Shown here piece by piece: positions 8,212-17,157 of a stretch of DNA of 36,180 nt (position 1 is its first letter; each line of letters begins with the position of its first letter). The DNA comes from JBMYTN01 sp049604415 (GTDB lineage Bacteria; Pseudomonadota; Alphaproteobacteria; Rhodospirillales; Rhodospirillaceae), in assembly GCA_049604415.1 (NCBI GenBank), contig JBMYTN010000042.1:1-36180 (forward strand), given 5' to 3'. The notes below the pieces were generated by a model that did not search any database, had not been told where the DNA came from, and saw nothing but the letters and a program-made list of their open reading frames with translations. The position numbers and the translations under genes were made by a program.

Positions 8212-9779
8212 ACGCCCTTCCCCTCAGGCTCTGCGACCAATCCGCTGATGCGGAAATGGGCACCCTCCTCGCGCTCCAGCAGGGCGATGGTGGCCCCATG
8301 GGCTTCGAGCAGCGAGCGCACAATGCCCAGGCCGAGGCCGGTGCCGCCGGTCTCCCGCCTTGTGGTGAAGAACAGATCAAAAATCCGCTGCGCATTGCCG
8401 GGCGAAACGCCCGGGCCATTGTCCTGGACATCGATATGCAGCCCTCCGTCGGCAGAGACGACTGTGAAGGCAACCGTCGTCGCCCCTTGCTGGGCGGCAT
8501 TGTCCAGCAGATTGCCCAACACAATCTTAGCGGCTTCAGCAGACAGCGGCAGGGCTGTGGGACCGGACAGGGAGATCGCCAAGGTAGGAAGGGTCGGCTT
8601 CAGCGCTGCGACGACATCCATCAGGTCGCAGGTACCGCCGACCTCCATGGTGTCGGCCTTGGCCAAGGCCCGCAGACGATCCAACAACAGGCTGCCCCGC
8701 TCCACATCCCGTTCGATATTGTCCAAGAATTTGGCCTGTTCAGCCTCGGTCATGCCGCCATCCTTGAGCAACTCGACCGCGCCCCGGATCGAGGTTAGCG
8801 GGCTTTTCAGCTCATGGCTGACATGGGCGGCAAAGGAGTTGATGTAGTCATTGCGCTTGAACAGCTTGGCCGCCGTGTCCATCAGGGCGTTGGACAGCTC
8901 GAACACCTCGCGGCTGCCATGGTGGCGCAGGGGACCAATGGCGGCGCGATCCCCTTGGCCGATCAATCGCGCTCGACGGCGCAACAGCAGGATCGGACCG
9001 GCGATGGCCCGGGAGAAGATCAGCACCATCACCCCGGCCAGGGCGAGCAGGGCCACAGCAACCAAAGCCAGTCGATCCCGCAGGAAGTAAAACTCCTTCA
9101 CCACATTGCTGGGCGTTCGGGAGGCATAGACCACCCCGGCAAGCTGCCCTCGGACGACCACGGGCATGGCCGTGAACACCCGCACCCCGGTGCCCCGGCT
9201 GATGGAGTAAATCGGCATCGGGTCCTCTGGCGCCCGGTCGCGCAACACACTGCGATACTGGCCTCCCAGCGCCTCTTGCACCTCGGGCAGATCGGCAAAA
9301 GACAGTCCGATATCGGGCCGTCCGGCGATCACCGTGCCTTTGAAATCCAGAATGCGAAATCCAGCCAACGTGGCTTGCTGGGTTTGCATCAGGATCGGGT
9401 CGAGGCGCTCTGCCAGGCGTTGGTAGGCCTGCGATGGTGCGGCGTCCGTCGGGACCGCATCGGGCCGCTCCGGCAAGATGGTCGCCTCGGAGAGAGACAA
9501 TTGCGGCAGGATCGGCGACCAGTGCTCCCCTGCTGCCAGGAAGCGCGGCGGGACCTCCGGTCCCAGGGGCAGCGCGCCATCGTCCTCTCGGCTCAACGTC
9601 GTGCTCATCATTGCCGCCAGTGCTGCCGATTGGGCGATCAACTCGGCTTCCGTATTGCGCACCAACTGGTCTTCATAGAGCCGAAACAACAACACCCCGG
9701 ACAGCGGCAACAGCAAAGCCGTGCCGATCATTGCGGCCACCACCATGGACAGGGTCGGACGCCATTTCCCAGTTCTCAT
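8208..9779 (-). CDS. Membrane sensor histidine kinase of the exosortase/VIT locus
   Basis: A 523-residue sensor kinase. An N-terminal membrane helix (~11-33) leads to a ~200-residue periplasmic region that may be Cache-like, then a second helix (~237-256), a HAMP-like linker, and HisKA with the phospho-acceptor His ~322 in AAHVSHELKSPLTS. The HATPase region shows the N-box LGNLLDNAAQQ, the G1 box DNGPGVSP, an F-box FDLFFT and a G2 box GGTGLGLGIVRS. It probably phosphorylates the response regulator encoded immediately upstream, with which it overlaps by four bases (ATGA). The position next to a VIT/vWA target and an exosortase is like that of the HK in proteobacterial dedicated sortase systems. 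It ends 4 bases inside the convergent dehydratase gene. Confidence 0.9.
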   Translation of the reverse strand: MRTGKWRPTLSMVVAAMIGTALLLPLSGVLLFRLYEDQLVRNTEAELIAQSAALAAMMSTTLSREDDGALPLGPEVPPRFLAAGEHWSPILPQLSLSEATILPERPDAVPTDAAPSQAYQRLAERLDPILMQTQQATLAGFRILDFKGTVIAGRPDIGLSFADLPEVQEALGGQYRSVLRDRAPEDPMPIYSISRGTGVRVFTAMPVVVRGQLAGVVYASRTPSNVVKEFYFLRDRLALVAVALLALAGVMVLIFSRAIAGPILLLRRRARLIGQGDRAAIGPLRHHGSREVFELSNALMDTAAKLFKRNDYINSFAAHVSHELKSPLTSIRGAVELLKDGGMTEAEQAKFLDNIERDVERGSLLLDRLRALAKADTMEVGGTCDLMDVVAALKPTLPTLAISLSGPTALPLSAEAAKIVLGNLLDNAAQQGATTVAFTVVSADGGLHIDVQDNGPGVSPGNAQRIFDLFFTTRRETGGTGLGLGIVRSLLEAHGATIALLEREEGAHFRISGLVAEPEGKGV

Positions 9780-10480
9780 GGCAGCGGCCGAGATTGGCAG
9801 GTCCCCATGCGAAAGCCCAGACCATGGACGGTTTCGATGACATCCGTGCCACCCAAGGCGGCGAATTTGGCCCGCAGATTGCGGATATGGCTGTCAATGG
9901 TGCGATCAGAGACATGCATATTGTCGGCATAGGCCAGATCGAGAATCTGCGCCCGGCTAAACACCATGCGGGGGCGGGCCAACAGGGTGATCAGGATGTT
10001 GAATTCCAGCTTGGTCAACTCGACCGGTTGTCCCTGCAAGGTCACGGAAAACTCGGCCTTGTTGACAGTCAGGGCACCATGGATGGTTTCATCCGATGGC
10101 TCTTCGGTTGTCCAGGCCCCACGCTGGCGTTTCAGGATCACCCCGACCCGGGTCACCAGTTCCCGCGGGCTGAAGGGTTTGGTGACATAGTCATCGCCGC
10201 CGATCTCCAGGCCCAGGATCCGGTCGATCTCGTCCGCCCGGGCGGAGAGAAACAGGATCGGCACATCGGAGCTCCGACGGATCTGGCGGCAAACTTCCAA
10301 ACCGTCCAGCTCCGGCAAGCCCACATCCAAGATAATCAGCGCGGGCTGTTTCCGGGCGAACCGCTCCAGGGCTTGGTGGCCGTCTTCGGCCCGCTCCGGG
10401 GCATAGCCTGCCTTCTCTAGGGCAAAGCAGATGACATCCAGAATATGCGGGTCGTCATCGACCACCAGAACCTGTTTCAT
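9776..10480 (-). CDS. OmpR/PhoB-type response regulator
   Basis: A receiver domain (VLVVDDDPHILD acidic pocket, phospho-acceptor Asp ~52 in LIILDVGLPELDG, conserved Lys in YVTKPFSPREL) is followed by an OmpR-type winged-helix DNA-binding domain (LTKLEFNILITLLARP, DRTIDSHIRNLRAKF, IETVHGLGFRM). The length of ~234 residues is standard. ATG 10480 is chosen because AGGA lies six bases upstream. ATG 10498 would overlap the stop of the VIT/vWA gene as ATGA, which also points to coupling. It forms a two-component pair with the kinase downstream and likely controls this locus, though no binding site was identified. Confidence 0.9.
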   Translation of the reverse strand: MKQVLVVDDDPHILDVICFALEKAGYAPERAEDGHQALERFARKQPALIILDVGLPELDGLEVCRQIRRSSDVPILFLSARADEIDRILGLEIGGDDYVTKPFSPRELVTRVGVILKRQRGAWTTEEPSDETIHGALTVNKAEFSVTLQGQPVELTKLEFNILITLLARPRMVFSRAQILDLAYADNMHVSDRTIDSHIRNLRAKFAALGGTDVIETVHGLGFRMGTCQSRPLP

Positions 10481-10494
10481 CTCGGATCCTGTCC

Positions 10495-12699
10495 TCATGC
10501 GTCGGATTTCGCGGACCGCAAGCCCCTCAAAAACCAAAGTCGCTGTCTGATTGTGTTGCGGAACCGGGCCAGGACCAAGAGCAAAACACCAAACAACCCG
10601 ATAACAGCCTCTGGTTCCGGCCCGGAAGCTCCGCTGAGATTGAGCTTCGGATAGGCCGCTGCCGTTGTGCCCTGGACCATCGGCTGGGCGACAGAGACGG
10701 TAGGGGTCCCATCGACCACCGCTCCTGGTTCGACGTCAGAAACGGCAACGAAAGAGGTGAAAGCGGTCTGTAAGGAGAAGTCCAGACCAAGTTGGGTGAT
10801 TTGTTCTTTCAGGGTCGCATCGGTGCCGCCGGACAGGGTGTAGTCCCGCTCCAAATCAAAGATCCGCTCCCGTGCCCAGACCACCGGCAAGGCGCTGGAG
10901 GGGGCAGAGGATTCTGCGTCCTCGGATCCTGCCAAAGTCAGATCGACGGGTAAGGTCGCGGGACGGCCATTGACCCGACCCTTGATGAAGATCTGCTGCG
11001 GCACCGCAATGGGTGGGGTGCGGGCCAGAACCGTGACACCTCCGCCCGCGAACAGATCCCCAATCCGCGCCGGGCTTTGACCGCCCACCGCCAAGCCATT
11101 CCAATCGACCGTGATATCGGTTAGGAGCGGCGCGTCCAAGGACTGGGCCAGAGCCTTGGCGACGGCGTCGGCCTGCTCCCCGATCCCAACGATCCGGGCC
11201 CGGCCGCGCCCTTCCTTAGCCATGCCTTCCAGCAAATAGCGGTTCACCGCCGTGCCAATGCCAAAGGCATAGAGCCGGGCATCGCCAATGCGCCGGGAAA
11301 CGGTTTGGATTACTTGCCGATCCTCACCGATAAAGCCATCGGTCAAAAAGATCACGATCCGCAGGCTGTTGGGCAGGGGCGGAAGGTCAAAGGTTGTCCG
11401 CATGGCCCGGTTCATCTCCGTCCCGCCTTGGGCTGACAAGGTGGCGACATAGCGCAGCCCAGCGCGGATATTCTCCGGGGTGGCGGGCAAGGGGGTGCTG
11501 GCAAATTGCTCCGGCGCATCGGAAAACCGAACGATGCGGAAGTGATCCTTAGGCCGCAGCCCCTCCAAAGCGGCGCGCATAAAGGTCTTGGAGGCGCTTA
11601 AAGGCTCGCCCGCCATGGAGCCAGAGGTGTCGAGCACGAACACAACCTCTCGCGGGGTGATGAGCTCCGTGGCGGGCAGCTTCGGCGGTTCGATTTGCAA
11701 GGCAATAAAACCGCCGCGCTCATCGGCATGGTAGGAACTGCCAGCGCTGACGGCCTCATCGATGCCCAGTTCATAGCGCAAGACCAGATCCCGATTGCCG
11801 ATCACCCGGCCCTTGGACAATGCAGCACTGGCACCATCTTCCGTCGTCTCGATGGCCAGACTATGGGTGGCTGAGGTCAAGGAGTGCAATGGCGTTGGCG
11901 CATGCAGGGTCAGGGCAAAGCTGACCCGCTCAAAATCGATCCGGGCCGAGCCCTCCTGACCAAAGACCGGCGGAAAGTCTGGCAGCGGCTCCACCAACCA
12001 GCCGGAGATTTGTTCTGGAGAGGGCTTGTCCTGCGCCGGCAATGGGGGGAGCGGCGGGGGTGATGAGGGAGCCTCGGCGTCCTGGGAGACCAGCCGCGGT
12101 TCCAGGCCCAGTTGCTCGGCGACCGGTATTGGCAATACCCCCTCATAGCGCGGCCCGACGACAAAGGGCACCACCAGCTCATAGGCACCGTCTCGTTTCG
12201 GGATGGTTTGGACATAGCGCAAGGTCACTGTGACCGGCATCCCGGATGGCAGATTGGCGATGTTTTGGCTGAACATGTTGGGGCGGTGCTGATCCAACAG
12301 GCTCGCTGTTTTGCCCTGGGCCTTGGCCGCGTCAAAGGTCTGTTTGGCCTCCTGCTTGCGCTGGATCACGGCCTCAACGCGCTCCTCGCCGACCTGCAAG
12401 GTCAGGCCATAGACAGCGGCTTTTTGGTTCAAAGGGAACAGATAGGTCGCGTTCAGCGTCTCTGGGTGGGTGTTGAAAAAGCTTTGGGTCACGGTGACCG
12501 TGGCCAGCGTGCCATCGATGCGCACCGCATAATCGCTTTTCAGCATCGGCAAAGACAAAGTCTGCCCGCCTGTTTCGGCGACTACGTCTCCGGCAAGGCT
12601 ATCAGGCGGCGCCGTGGTTTGCGGGGCGGCATTGGCCAGGGGGGCATCAAACACCACCCACAGCACAAGCGGCAGGACGAATTGAAAGATCGGCGACAT
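10495..12699 (-). CDS. VIT and vWA domain surface protein with PEP-CTERM-like sorting signal
   Basis: A 734-residue exported protein. A signal peptide (~1-25, ending ANAAP) is followed by a VIT domain (~48-165), a proline-rich linker (~205-230), and a von Willebrand A domain from ~350 with the metal-binding MIDAS motif DTSGSM (Asp ~357) and the later FLTDGFIGED. The C-terminus shows GASGPEPEAVIG, a hydrophobic stretch and then basic residues (from ~694). This Pro-Glu-Pro, membrane helix, Arg layout is that of an exosortase target, although the tail after the helix (~23 residues) is longer than in typical PEP-CTERM proteins. The general plan equals the marine proteobacterial sortase target family. 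The exosortase gene lies 17 bases upstream, and AAAGGAGC precedes the ATG. It is the most likely exosortase substrate in this window. Confidence 0.85.
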   Translation of the reverse strand: MSPIFQFVLPLVLWVVFDAPLANAAPQTTAPPDSLAGDVVAETGGQTLSLPMLKSDYAVRIDGTLATVTVTQSFFNTHPETLNATYLFPLNQKAAVYGLTLQVGEERVEAVIQRKQEAKQTFDAAKAQGKTASLLDQHRPNMFSQNIANLPSGMPVTVTLRYVQTIPKRDGAYELVVPFVVGPRYEGVLPIPVAEQLGLEPRLVSQDAEAPSSPPPLPPLPAQDKPSPEQISGWLVEPLPDFPPVFGQEGSARIDFERVSFALTLHAPTPLHSLTSATHSLAIETTEDGASAALSKGRVIGNRDLVLRYELGIDEAVSAGSSYHADERGGFIALQIEPPKLPATELITPREVVFVLDTSGSMAGEPLSASKTFMRAALEGLRPKDHFRIVRFSDAPEQFASTPLPATPENIRAGLRYVATLSAQGGTEMNRAMRTTFDLPPLPNSLRIVIFLTDGFIGEDRQVIQTVSRRIGDARLYAFGIGTAVNRYLLEGMAKEGRGRARIVGIGEQADAVAKALAQSLDAPLLTDITVDWNGLAVGGQSPARIGDLFAGGGVTVLARTPPIAVPQQIFIKGRVNGRPATLPVDLTLAGSEDAESSAPSSALPVVWARERIFDLERDYTLSGGTDATLKEQITQLGLDFSLQTAFTSFVAVSDVEPGAVVDGTPTVSVAQPMVQGTTAAAYPKLNLSGASGPEPEAVIGLFGVLLLVLARFRNTIRQRLWFLRGLRSAKSDA

Positions 12700-12716
12700 G
12701 GGGCGCTCCTTTGGGT

Positions 12717-14201
12717 TTAGGGATTTGGTGCAAGATCAAGGGCGGCGACGGCAGCATTTTCGAACCGGTCGCGGCTGAGGTCGGGCAGGGTCCAGGGCGT
12801 GATCCGTTGGATGCTGTGCCAGGCCATGTTTGGGGCCTGTAGCCACTGCCAGATGGCCTCGGCGACATTAGAGGTCGCGAAACCCGCCCCATTGGCATAG
12901 GTCACAGCGACCAGCCAAGCTTGGCCCTGGGCGTCTTCGGCTTTGTAAAGGGAGGTCGGGATCGGCTCGAAGCGGGTGCCGACAAAGGTCACCCGGTATC
13001 CCAGTCCCCGCAGGCAATCATCCGGGGCATGGAGATGGCGCAAGGGCGAGGTCGTCTGCACCACGGTCATGGCCAGCGGGCCATAGAGCGCCTTTTGCGC
13101 CCCACCGCCAAACTGCTCGAAATAGGTCCGTTCGCGTGCCGTTAGGGGCTCAAACTGGCGGAGTACACCATTCAAAGCTTGGGGCAGTGCGATGGGCGTT
13201 GTGGGGCGGGAGACATCCAGGGCCTGACGCGGCAGTGAAACAATCACCAGTGCCAAGCCAACAAAACCGACAGACAGGATGGGCAGGGTGCGGCTGGGGA
13301 TCGCCCAGGATGCAGCCGGTGTCGATGGCGCAGAGGGGCCCGGCGGGACCTGCGCTGGCGTCGGCCCGTAGAGCCACAGGACCGGTGCGAAGAAGAGCAA
13401 TAAGGTGGCATAGCCCAGCAGGTCATGGGGCAGAGGGGCCATAACGTCGATGCCGGTCAGCGGTTCATAAACCAAGCCGGTGGCGAGCAGGGCGATCCGC
13501 ACCGCATTGCCCAGAATTGCCAGCATGATCGCCAGACCGAACAGGCCCAAGGCCCGCATCAGGCTGGGCCGCCACAGGGCATTCAGGGCCGTGACCAGGG
13601 CCAAGGTGATCATCAGCCCCGAGGTCCCGGAGCAGGGCAAATCGACCAACACATCGATCCCGGCGACCTTCAGCCGCACGCCCTCGCACAGCAGCTCCGA
13701 GAAAAACGGCGTGAGCATTTGGCAGGCCCCGAAGGCGGAAACCTCTTGCATCGGGTAGCCCAATAGGCGTTGCACCACCCGCTCAAAGGGCAAGGTGAAC
13801 AGGAACAGCACCGAAAGCCAAAAGGGCGAGACGGCCCGCTTGCGCTCCGCCAGGCCGAGCCAGGTCAGCAGGGCGTAGACATCCAGTGCCAAGGCCATGC
13901 CGCCAATGATGTTGATGGCAGCGATTTGACTGATCAGGCGCAACAGGGCGGCGACCAGCAACAGCAGGGCGGCGGTGCGCTGGGCGCGGGTGTTTCTGGG
14001 TGTGAGGCGCGGCGCGCTGAGGGCCCATAGGATCAGACCCGCCAGCAGCACCCCGTAGATCCAGCCGGAGGTCTCGTAAGATGGATCCTGCCATGTTTGG
14101 ATCAGCCAGCGCAGCGGCTCAAGGGCCAGGATGGCCGAGGCGGTGGCAAAGCCGAGGATCGACAGGCGCTGCGAGGCGGTGCGGGGTGCGAGCGGTTTCA
14201 T
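12717..14201 (-). CDS. Exosortase with fused EpsI-like C-terminal domain
   Basis: A polytopic membrane protein of ~494 residues (ATG 14201; a longer start at 14231 gives 504). The N-terminal ~280 residues have about eight helices and the exosortase catalytic triad: Cys in LVDLPCSGTSGLM (~190), Arg in LGNAVRIALLATG (~235) and His in LPHDLLGYATL (~259). Exosortases are proposed to cleave or transfer PEP-CTERM proteins at the inner membrane. After another helix (~305-325) a ~165-residue periplasmic part carries HLHAPDDCLRGLGYRV, the H-x-P-x-x-C pattern of EpsI (DUF3485) proteins. The gene sits directly upstream of a VIT/vWA protein with a matching C-terminal signal, suggesting a dedicated enzyme-substrate pair. 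Confidence 0.87.
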   Translation of the reverse strand: MKPLAPRTASQRLSILGFATASAILALEPLRWLIQTWQDPSYETSGWIYGVLLAGLILWALSAPRLTPRNTRAQRTAALLLLVAALLRLISQIAAINIIGGMALALDVYALLTWLGLAERKRAVSPFWLSVLFLFTLPFERVVQRLLGYPMQEVSAFGACQMLTPFFSELLCEGVRLKVAGIDVLVDLPCSGTSGLMITLALVTALNALWRPSLMRALGLFGLAIMLAILGNAVRIALLATGLVYEPLTGIDVMAPLPHDLLGYATLLLFFAPVLWLYGPTPAQVPPGPSAPSTPAASWAIPSRTLPILSVGFVGLALVIVSLPRQALDVSRPTTPIALPQALNGVLRQFEPLTARERTYFEQFGGGAQKALYGPLAMTVVQTTSPLRHLHAPDDCLRGLGYRVTFVGTRFEPIPTSLYKAEDAQGQAWLVAVTYANGAGFATSNVAEAIWQWLQAPNMAWHSIQRITPWTLPDLSRDRFENAAVAALDLAPNP

Positions 14202-14263
14202 GGCCCCGATATGCCGCACCGCTTTGCACATGCTGTTTAGGCGCTGTGCAGATTTTCAGCAGA

Positions 14264-14827
14264 TTACGAGCTTTGACCGGTCTCCGGACTGGTCTCGGGA
14301 CCGGATAGGGTGCGGCTGAACATCCATGTCTCCGGGCTGGAAAGGGCCTTGTCCAAGGCGAACCCGTTTTTGATCAGAACCCGGGCGGAGGGGCTGTTGT
14401 CCTTGCCCACACCCGCCAGCAAATGAACTGGTACGCCCGCGCGCTGAAACCAGCAGGCAAGACCGTCGATCAGTTCGGTGGCATAGCCTTGTCCCCAGGC
14501 CGCTTCCGCAAAGAGGTAGCCAAAATGCACGGTCCGAGGGCTATCGGTGCTTGGCACCGATGCGAGGATCACCAACCCCAGAAGATCCTCGCTTTGGGTC
14601 CGGGTCGTCAGGACGTCGCTTTCCACCGCTCTGGCCTCCATCCAGGCCGCGATGGCCCCCTCAGAGCTCGACAGTTGCAGAGCGGGCGGCAAGGGCTCCA
14701 AGACCTTTGGCGTCAGCACCGAGGCCAATTGGTCGGCCAGCCGCTGTCTTTGTTCCGGCGCATGCAAGGTCGCTTGCCAATCCTCGACCCGCAAGCGGGT
14801 GGTCTTGAAAGAGATGACTGATGACAT
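14264..14827 (-). CDS. GNAT family N-acetyltransferase (RimJ/RimL-like)
   Basis: A ~187-residue acetyltransferase. Motif A for acetyl-CoA binding is visible as AAWGQGYATELID (a Q/R-x-x-G-x-G/A variant), preceded by the beta strand TVHFGYLF. The later NSPSARVLIKNGFAL segment is the classic N-x-x-S-x-x-x-x-x-K-x-G-F of RimJ/RimL-like GNATs. Such enzymes acetylate protein N-termini, amino acids or small molecules; the substrate here is unknown. ATG 14827 is preferred over TTG 14845. It lies upstream of the exosortase gene in the same orientation with a gap of a few tens of bases, so it may head that operon, but a functional link is not evident. Confidence 0.8.
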   Translation of the reverse strand: MSSVISFKTTRLRVEDWQATLHAPEQRQRLADQLASVLTPKVLEPLPPALQLSSSEGAIAAWMEARAVESDVLTTRTQSEDLLGLVILASVPSTDSPRTVHFGYLFAEAAWGQGYATELIDGLACWFQRAGVPVHLLAGVGKDNSPSARVLIKNGFALDKALSSPETWMFSRTLSGPETSPETGQSS

Positions 14828-14895
14828 TTTGGGTGCCTGCTCCAACGGTTTTTTGACTCTCTTGCTGGGTCTTTCCGCTTTTTGACGCTGCTGAA

Positions 14896-14908
14896 AACTG
14901 TCACAGTT
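14896..14908. promoter_or_regulatory. Palindrome in the divergent GNAT/YdeP gap
   Basis: The sequence AACTGTCACAGTT is a perfect inverted repeat of six-base arms around one central base. It lies between the divergent acetyltransferase and molybdoenzyme genes, where an operator would be expected. Its half-sites are identical to those of the palindrome at 22212-22225, which has two central bases. Operator function is inferred. Confidence 0.4.
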
Positions 14909-14950
14909 CCTCTGGACCTATGACCGATTTTTTGCCGACAGGAGTGCGGA

Positions 14951-17119
14951 ATGGGACGCCAGATCGTTGGCGGCGGCCATAAAAAAGTTCTCTATACCCT
15001 AAAGACCCTGCGCCAAATCGGCGTGGTCAAGGCTGCCAAAGCGCTGAACAGCAAGAATACCTGTAAGTCCTGCGCCCTTGGCATGGGCGGGCAGTCCGGC
15101 GGCATGGTCAACGAGCTGGGCGAATACCCCTCGGTCTGCAACAAGTCGGTCCAAGCCCAATCCACCGATATCCAACCGGCCATCCCCGAGGCCCTGTTTG
15201 ACCATAGTCTGTCCGATCTCCGCGAGCTTTCGGGCCGCGAAATGGAGCAGCTTGGACGGCTGGGCACGCCCCTCTACAAACCTCCTAGCCAGCAGTGCTA
15301 TGCACCCATAGGCTGGGAGCAGGCGATGGACATCGCGGCCGCGCGGCTGAAAGCGACCGATCCGTCCCGCAGCTTCTTTTACAGCTCCGGACGGTCCTCC
15401 AACGAGGCCGGGTTCCTGTTCCAATTGATGGCGCGGATGTATGGCACCAACAATGTCACCAACTGCTCCTATTTCTGCCACCAAGCCACCGGGGTCGCGC
15501 TGGGCTCTACCATCGGCACCGGCACCTCGACGGTGGAACTGGCTGATCTGACCGGCTGCGACCTGATCTTTGTCATCGGGGCCAATCCGTCCTCCAACCA
15601 CCCGCGCTTTATCCACAAACTGAAGGACTGCCGGGACCGGGGCGGCCATGTGATCATGATCAATCCGGCCAAGGAGCCAGGGCTGGTCAAATTCGCCGTC
15701 CCGAAAAGCCCGTCCTCCATGCTTAAAGGTGGGGATGCCATCGCCTCCCACTATTTGCAGCCGAAAATCGGCGAGGACATCGCCCTGTTCAAAGGCCTCA
15801 CCAAAGCCTTGATCGAGGCGGGCGCGGTGGCGGACGCCTTCATCGCCGAGCACACCACCGGCTTTGAGGCCTTCCGGCAAGATGTTGAGCAGACCTCCTG
15901 GGACAGCCTCACCACCCGCTGTGGCGTGCCGCGCAGAGAGATCGAGAAGGCTGCCCGGATCTATGCCCGGGCCAAAAGCGCTGTCTTCGCCTGGGGCATG
16001 GGCATGACCCACCATCTCCATGGGGTACAGAATATTGAGTTGATCGCCGCTTTGGCCCTTATGCGTGGCATGATTGGGCGGCCCAATGCGGGCCTGCTGC
16101 CCCTGCGGGGTCATTCCAATGTCCAGGGCGTCGGCACCATTGGCGTCAAGCCGGTCCTGCCCGCCGAGGTCATGACCCGGCTGGAGCAGAGTTTTGACAT
16201 CACCCTGCCACAGGCCAAAGGGCTGGACACCATGGCCTCCTTGGAGGCGGCGCATCGCGGCGAGATCGACGCGGCGGTGATCATGGGCGGCAATCTCTAC
16301 GCCGCCACCCCGAACACCGCTTTTGCCGCACAGGCCTTGGATCGCATCGGCTTCAAGCTGTTCCTGACCACCACCATGAACCAGGGCCATGTTCATGGGG
16401 TGGAGAGCGGCGAGGTGCTGGTGCTGCCAGTGACCGCCCGCGATGAGGAATGGGAACCGACCACCCAGGAAAGTATGTTCAATTTTGTCCGCCTGTCCGA
16501 TGGCGGCATCAAGCGTCTGCCCAAGGCGCGGCCAGAATCGGTGATCCTGGCGGATTTGGCCAAGCGGCTGTTGGGCTCCGACAAGATCAATTTCGCCGAA
16601 TTCGCCCGGCACAAAACCCTGCGGGAAGCCATTGCCAAGATCGTTCCGGGCATGGAGGACCTGGCGCATATCGATGTGGCGAAGCGGGAGTTCCACATCA
16701 AAAACCGCGTCCTGCACAGCCCGCGCTTCAACACGCCCGATGGCAAGGCGCGGTTCGCCGTCCACCCTCTACCGGCCTTGCCGGATACGCCCTTCCGGCT
16801 GTCGACCATGCGCAGCGAGGGCCAGTTCAACTCGATCATCTATGAGGAGCGGGACAGCTATCGCGGCACCAAAACCCGGTGGTCCATTCTCATGAGCCTG
16901 GCGGATATGCGCCGCTTGGGTTTGACCCGACGCTCCCGGGCCACGGTCCGGTCCGCTGGCGGGGTCATGGAGTCCGTGGAGGTCTATCCCTTTGATCTGC
17001 CGGAGGGCTCTGTGCTGGCCTATTATCCGGAAGCGAATGTGCTGACCGACAGAGCGGTGGATCCGCAAAGCAAAACCCCGGCCTTCAAATCCATTGCCGT
17101 TGAGATCCAACCGGCCTAA
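14951..17119 (+). CDS. FdhF/YdeP family molybdopterin oxidoreductase
   Basis: A 722-residue member of the molybdopterin (bis-MGD) oxidoreductase superfamily of the FdhF/YdeP type. N-terminal cysteines in NTCKSCALGMGGQ (Cys ~38, ~41) and SVCNKS (~63) mark this group. The region NCSYFCHQATGVALGSTIGTGT, then FVIGANPSSNHPR and MGMTHHLHGVQNI, fits the cofactor-binding core. The final ~120 residues form the molydopterin dinucleotide-binding domain. E. coli YdeP is linked to acid resistance; the biochemical substrate of the family is not firmly known. The protein has no visible Tat signal, so it is probably cytoplasmic. AGGAG lies eight bases before ATG 14951. It is followed closely by polyamine genes on the same strand. 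Confidence 0.87.
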   Translation: MGRQIVGGGHKKVLYTLKTLRQIGVVKAAKALNSKNTCKSCALGMGGQSGGMVNELGEYPSVCNKSVQAQSTDIQPAIPEALFDHSLSDLRELSGREMEQLGRLGTPLYKPPSQQCYAPIGWEQAMDIAAARLKATDPSRSFFYSSGRSSNEAGFLFQLMARMYGTNNVTNCSYFCHQATGVALGSTIGTGTSTVELADLTGCDLIFVIGANPSSNHPRFIHKLKDCRDRGGHVIMINPAKEPGLVKFAVPKSPSSMLKGGDAIASHYLQPKIGEDIALFKGLTKALIEAGAVADAFIAEHTTGFEAFRQDVEQTSWDSLTTRCGVPRREIEKAARIYARAKSAVFAWGMGMTHHLHGVQNIELIAALALMRGMIGRPNAGLLPLRGHSNVQGVGTIGVKPVLPAEVMTRLEQSFDITLPQAKGLDTMASLEAAHRGEIDAAVIMGGNLYAATPNTAFAAQALDRIGFKLFLTTTMNQGHVHGVESGEVLVLPVTARDEEWEPTTQESMFNFVRLSDGGIKRLPKARPESVILADLAKRLLGSDKINFAEFARHKTLREAIAKIVPGMEDLAHIDVAKREFHIKNRVLHSPRFNTPDGKARFAVHPLPALPDTPFRLSTMRSEGQFNSIIYEERDSYRGTKTRWSILMSLADMRRLGLTRRSRATVRSAGGVMESVEVYPFDLPEGSVLAYYPEANVLTDRAVDPQSKTPAFKSIAVEIQPA

Positions 17120-17157
17120 CCATAGCTGGCGGGATGACCCTTTCAGGAGTGGACTGG

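Noticed and set aside
8208..10480. CreBC two-component system
   Set aside because: The general architecture is similar, but the linkage to a VIT/vWA protein and exosortase rather than creA/creD argues against naming it CreBC.
14999..16765. Antisense ORF of 588 codons
   Set aside because: It is opposite the YdeP-like gene; the composition is rich in His, Gln and Gly as expected of a shadow frame.
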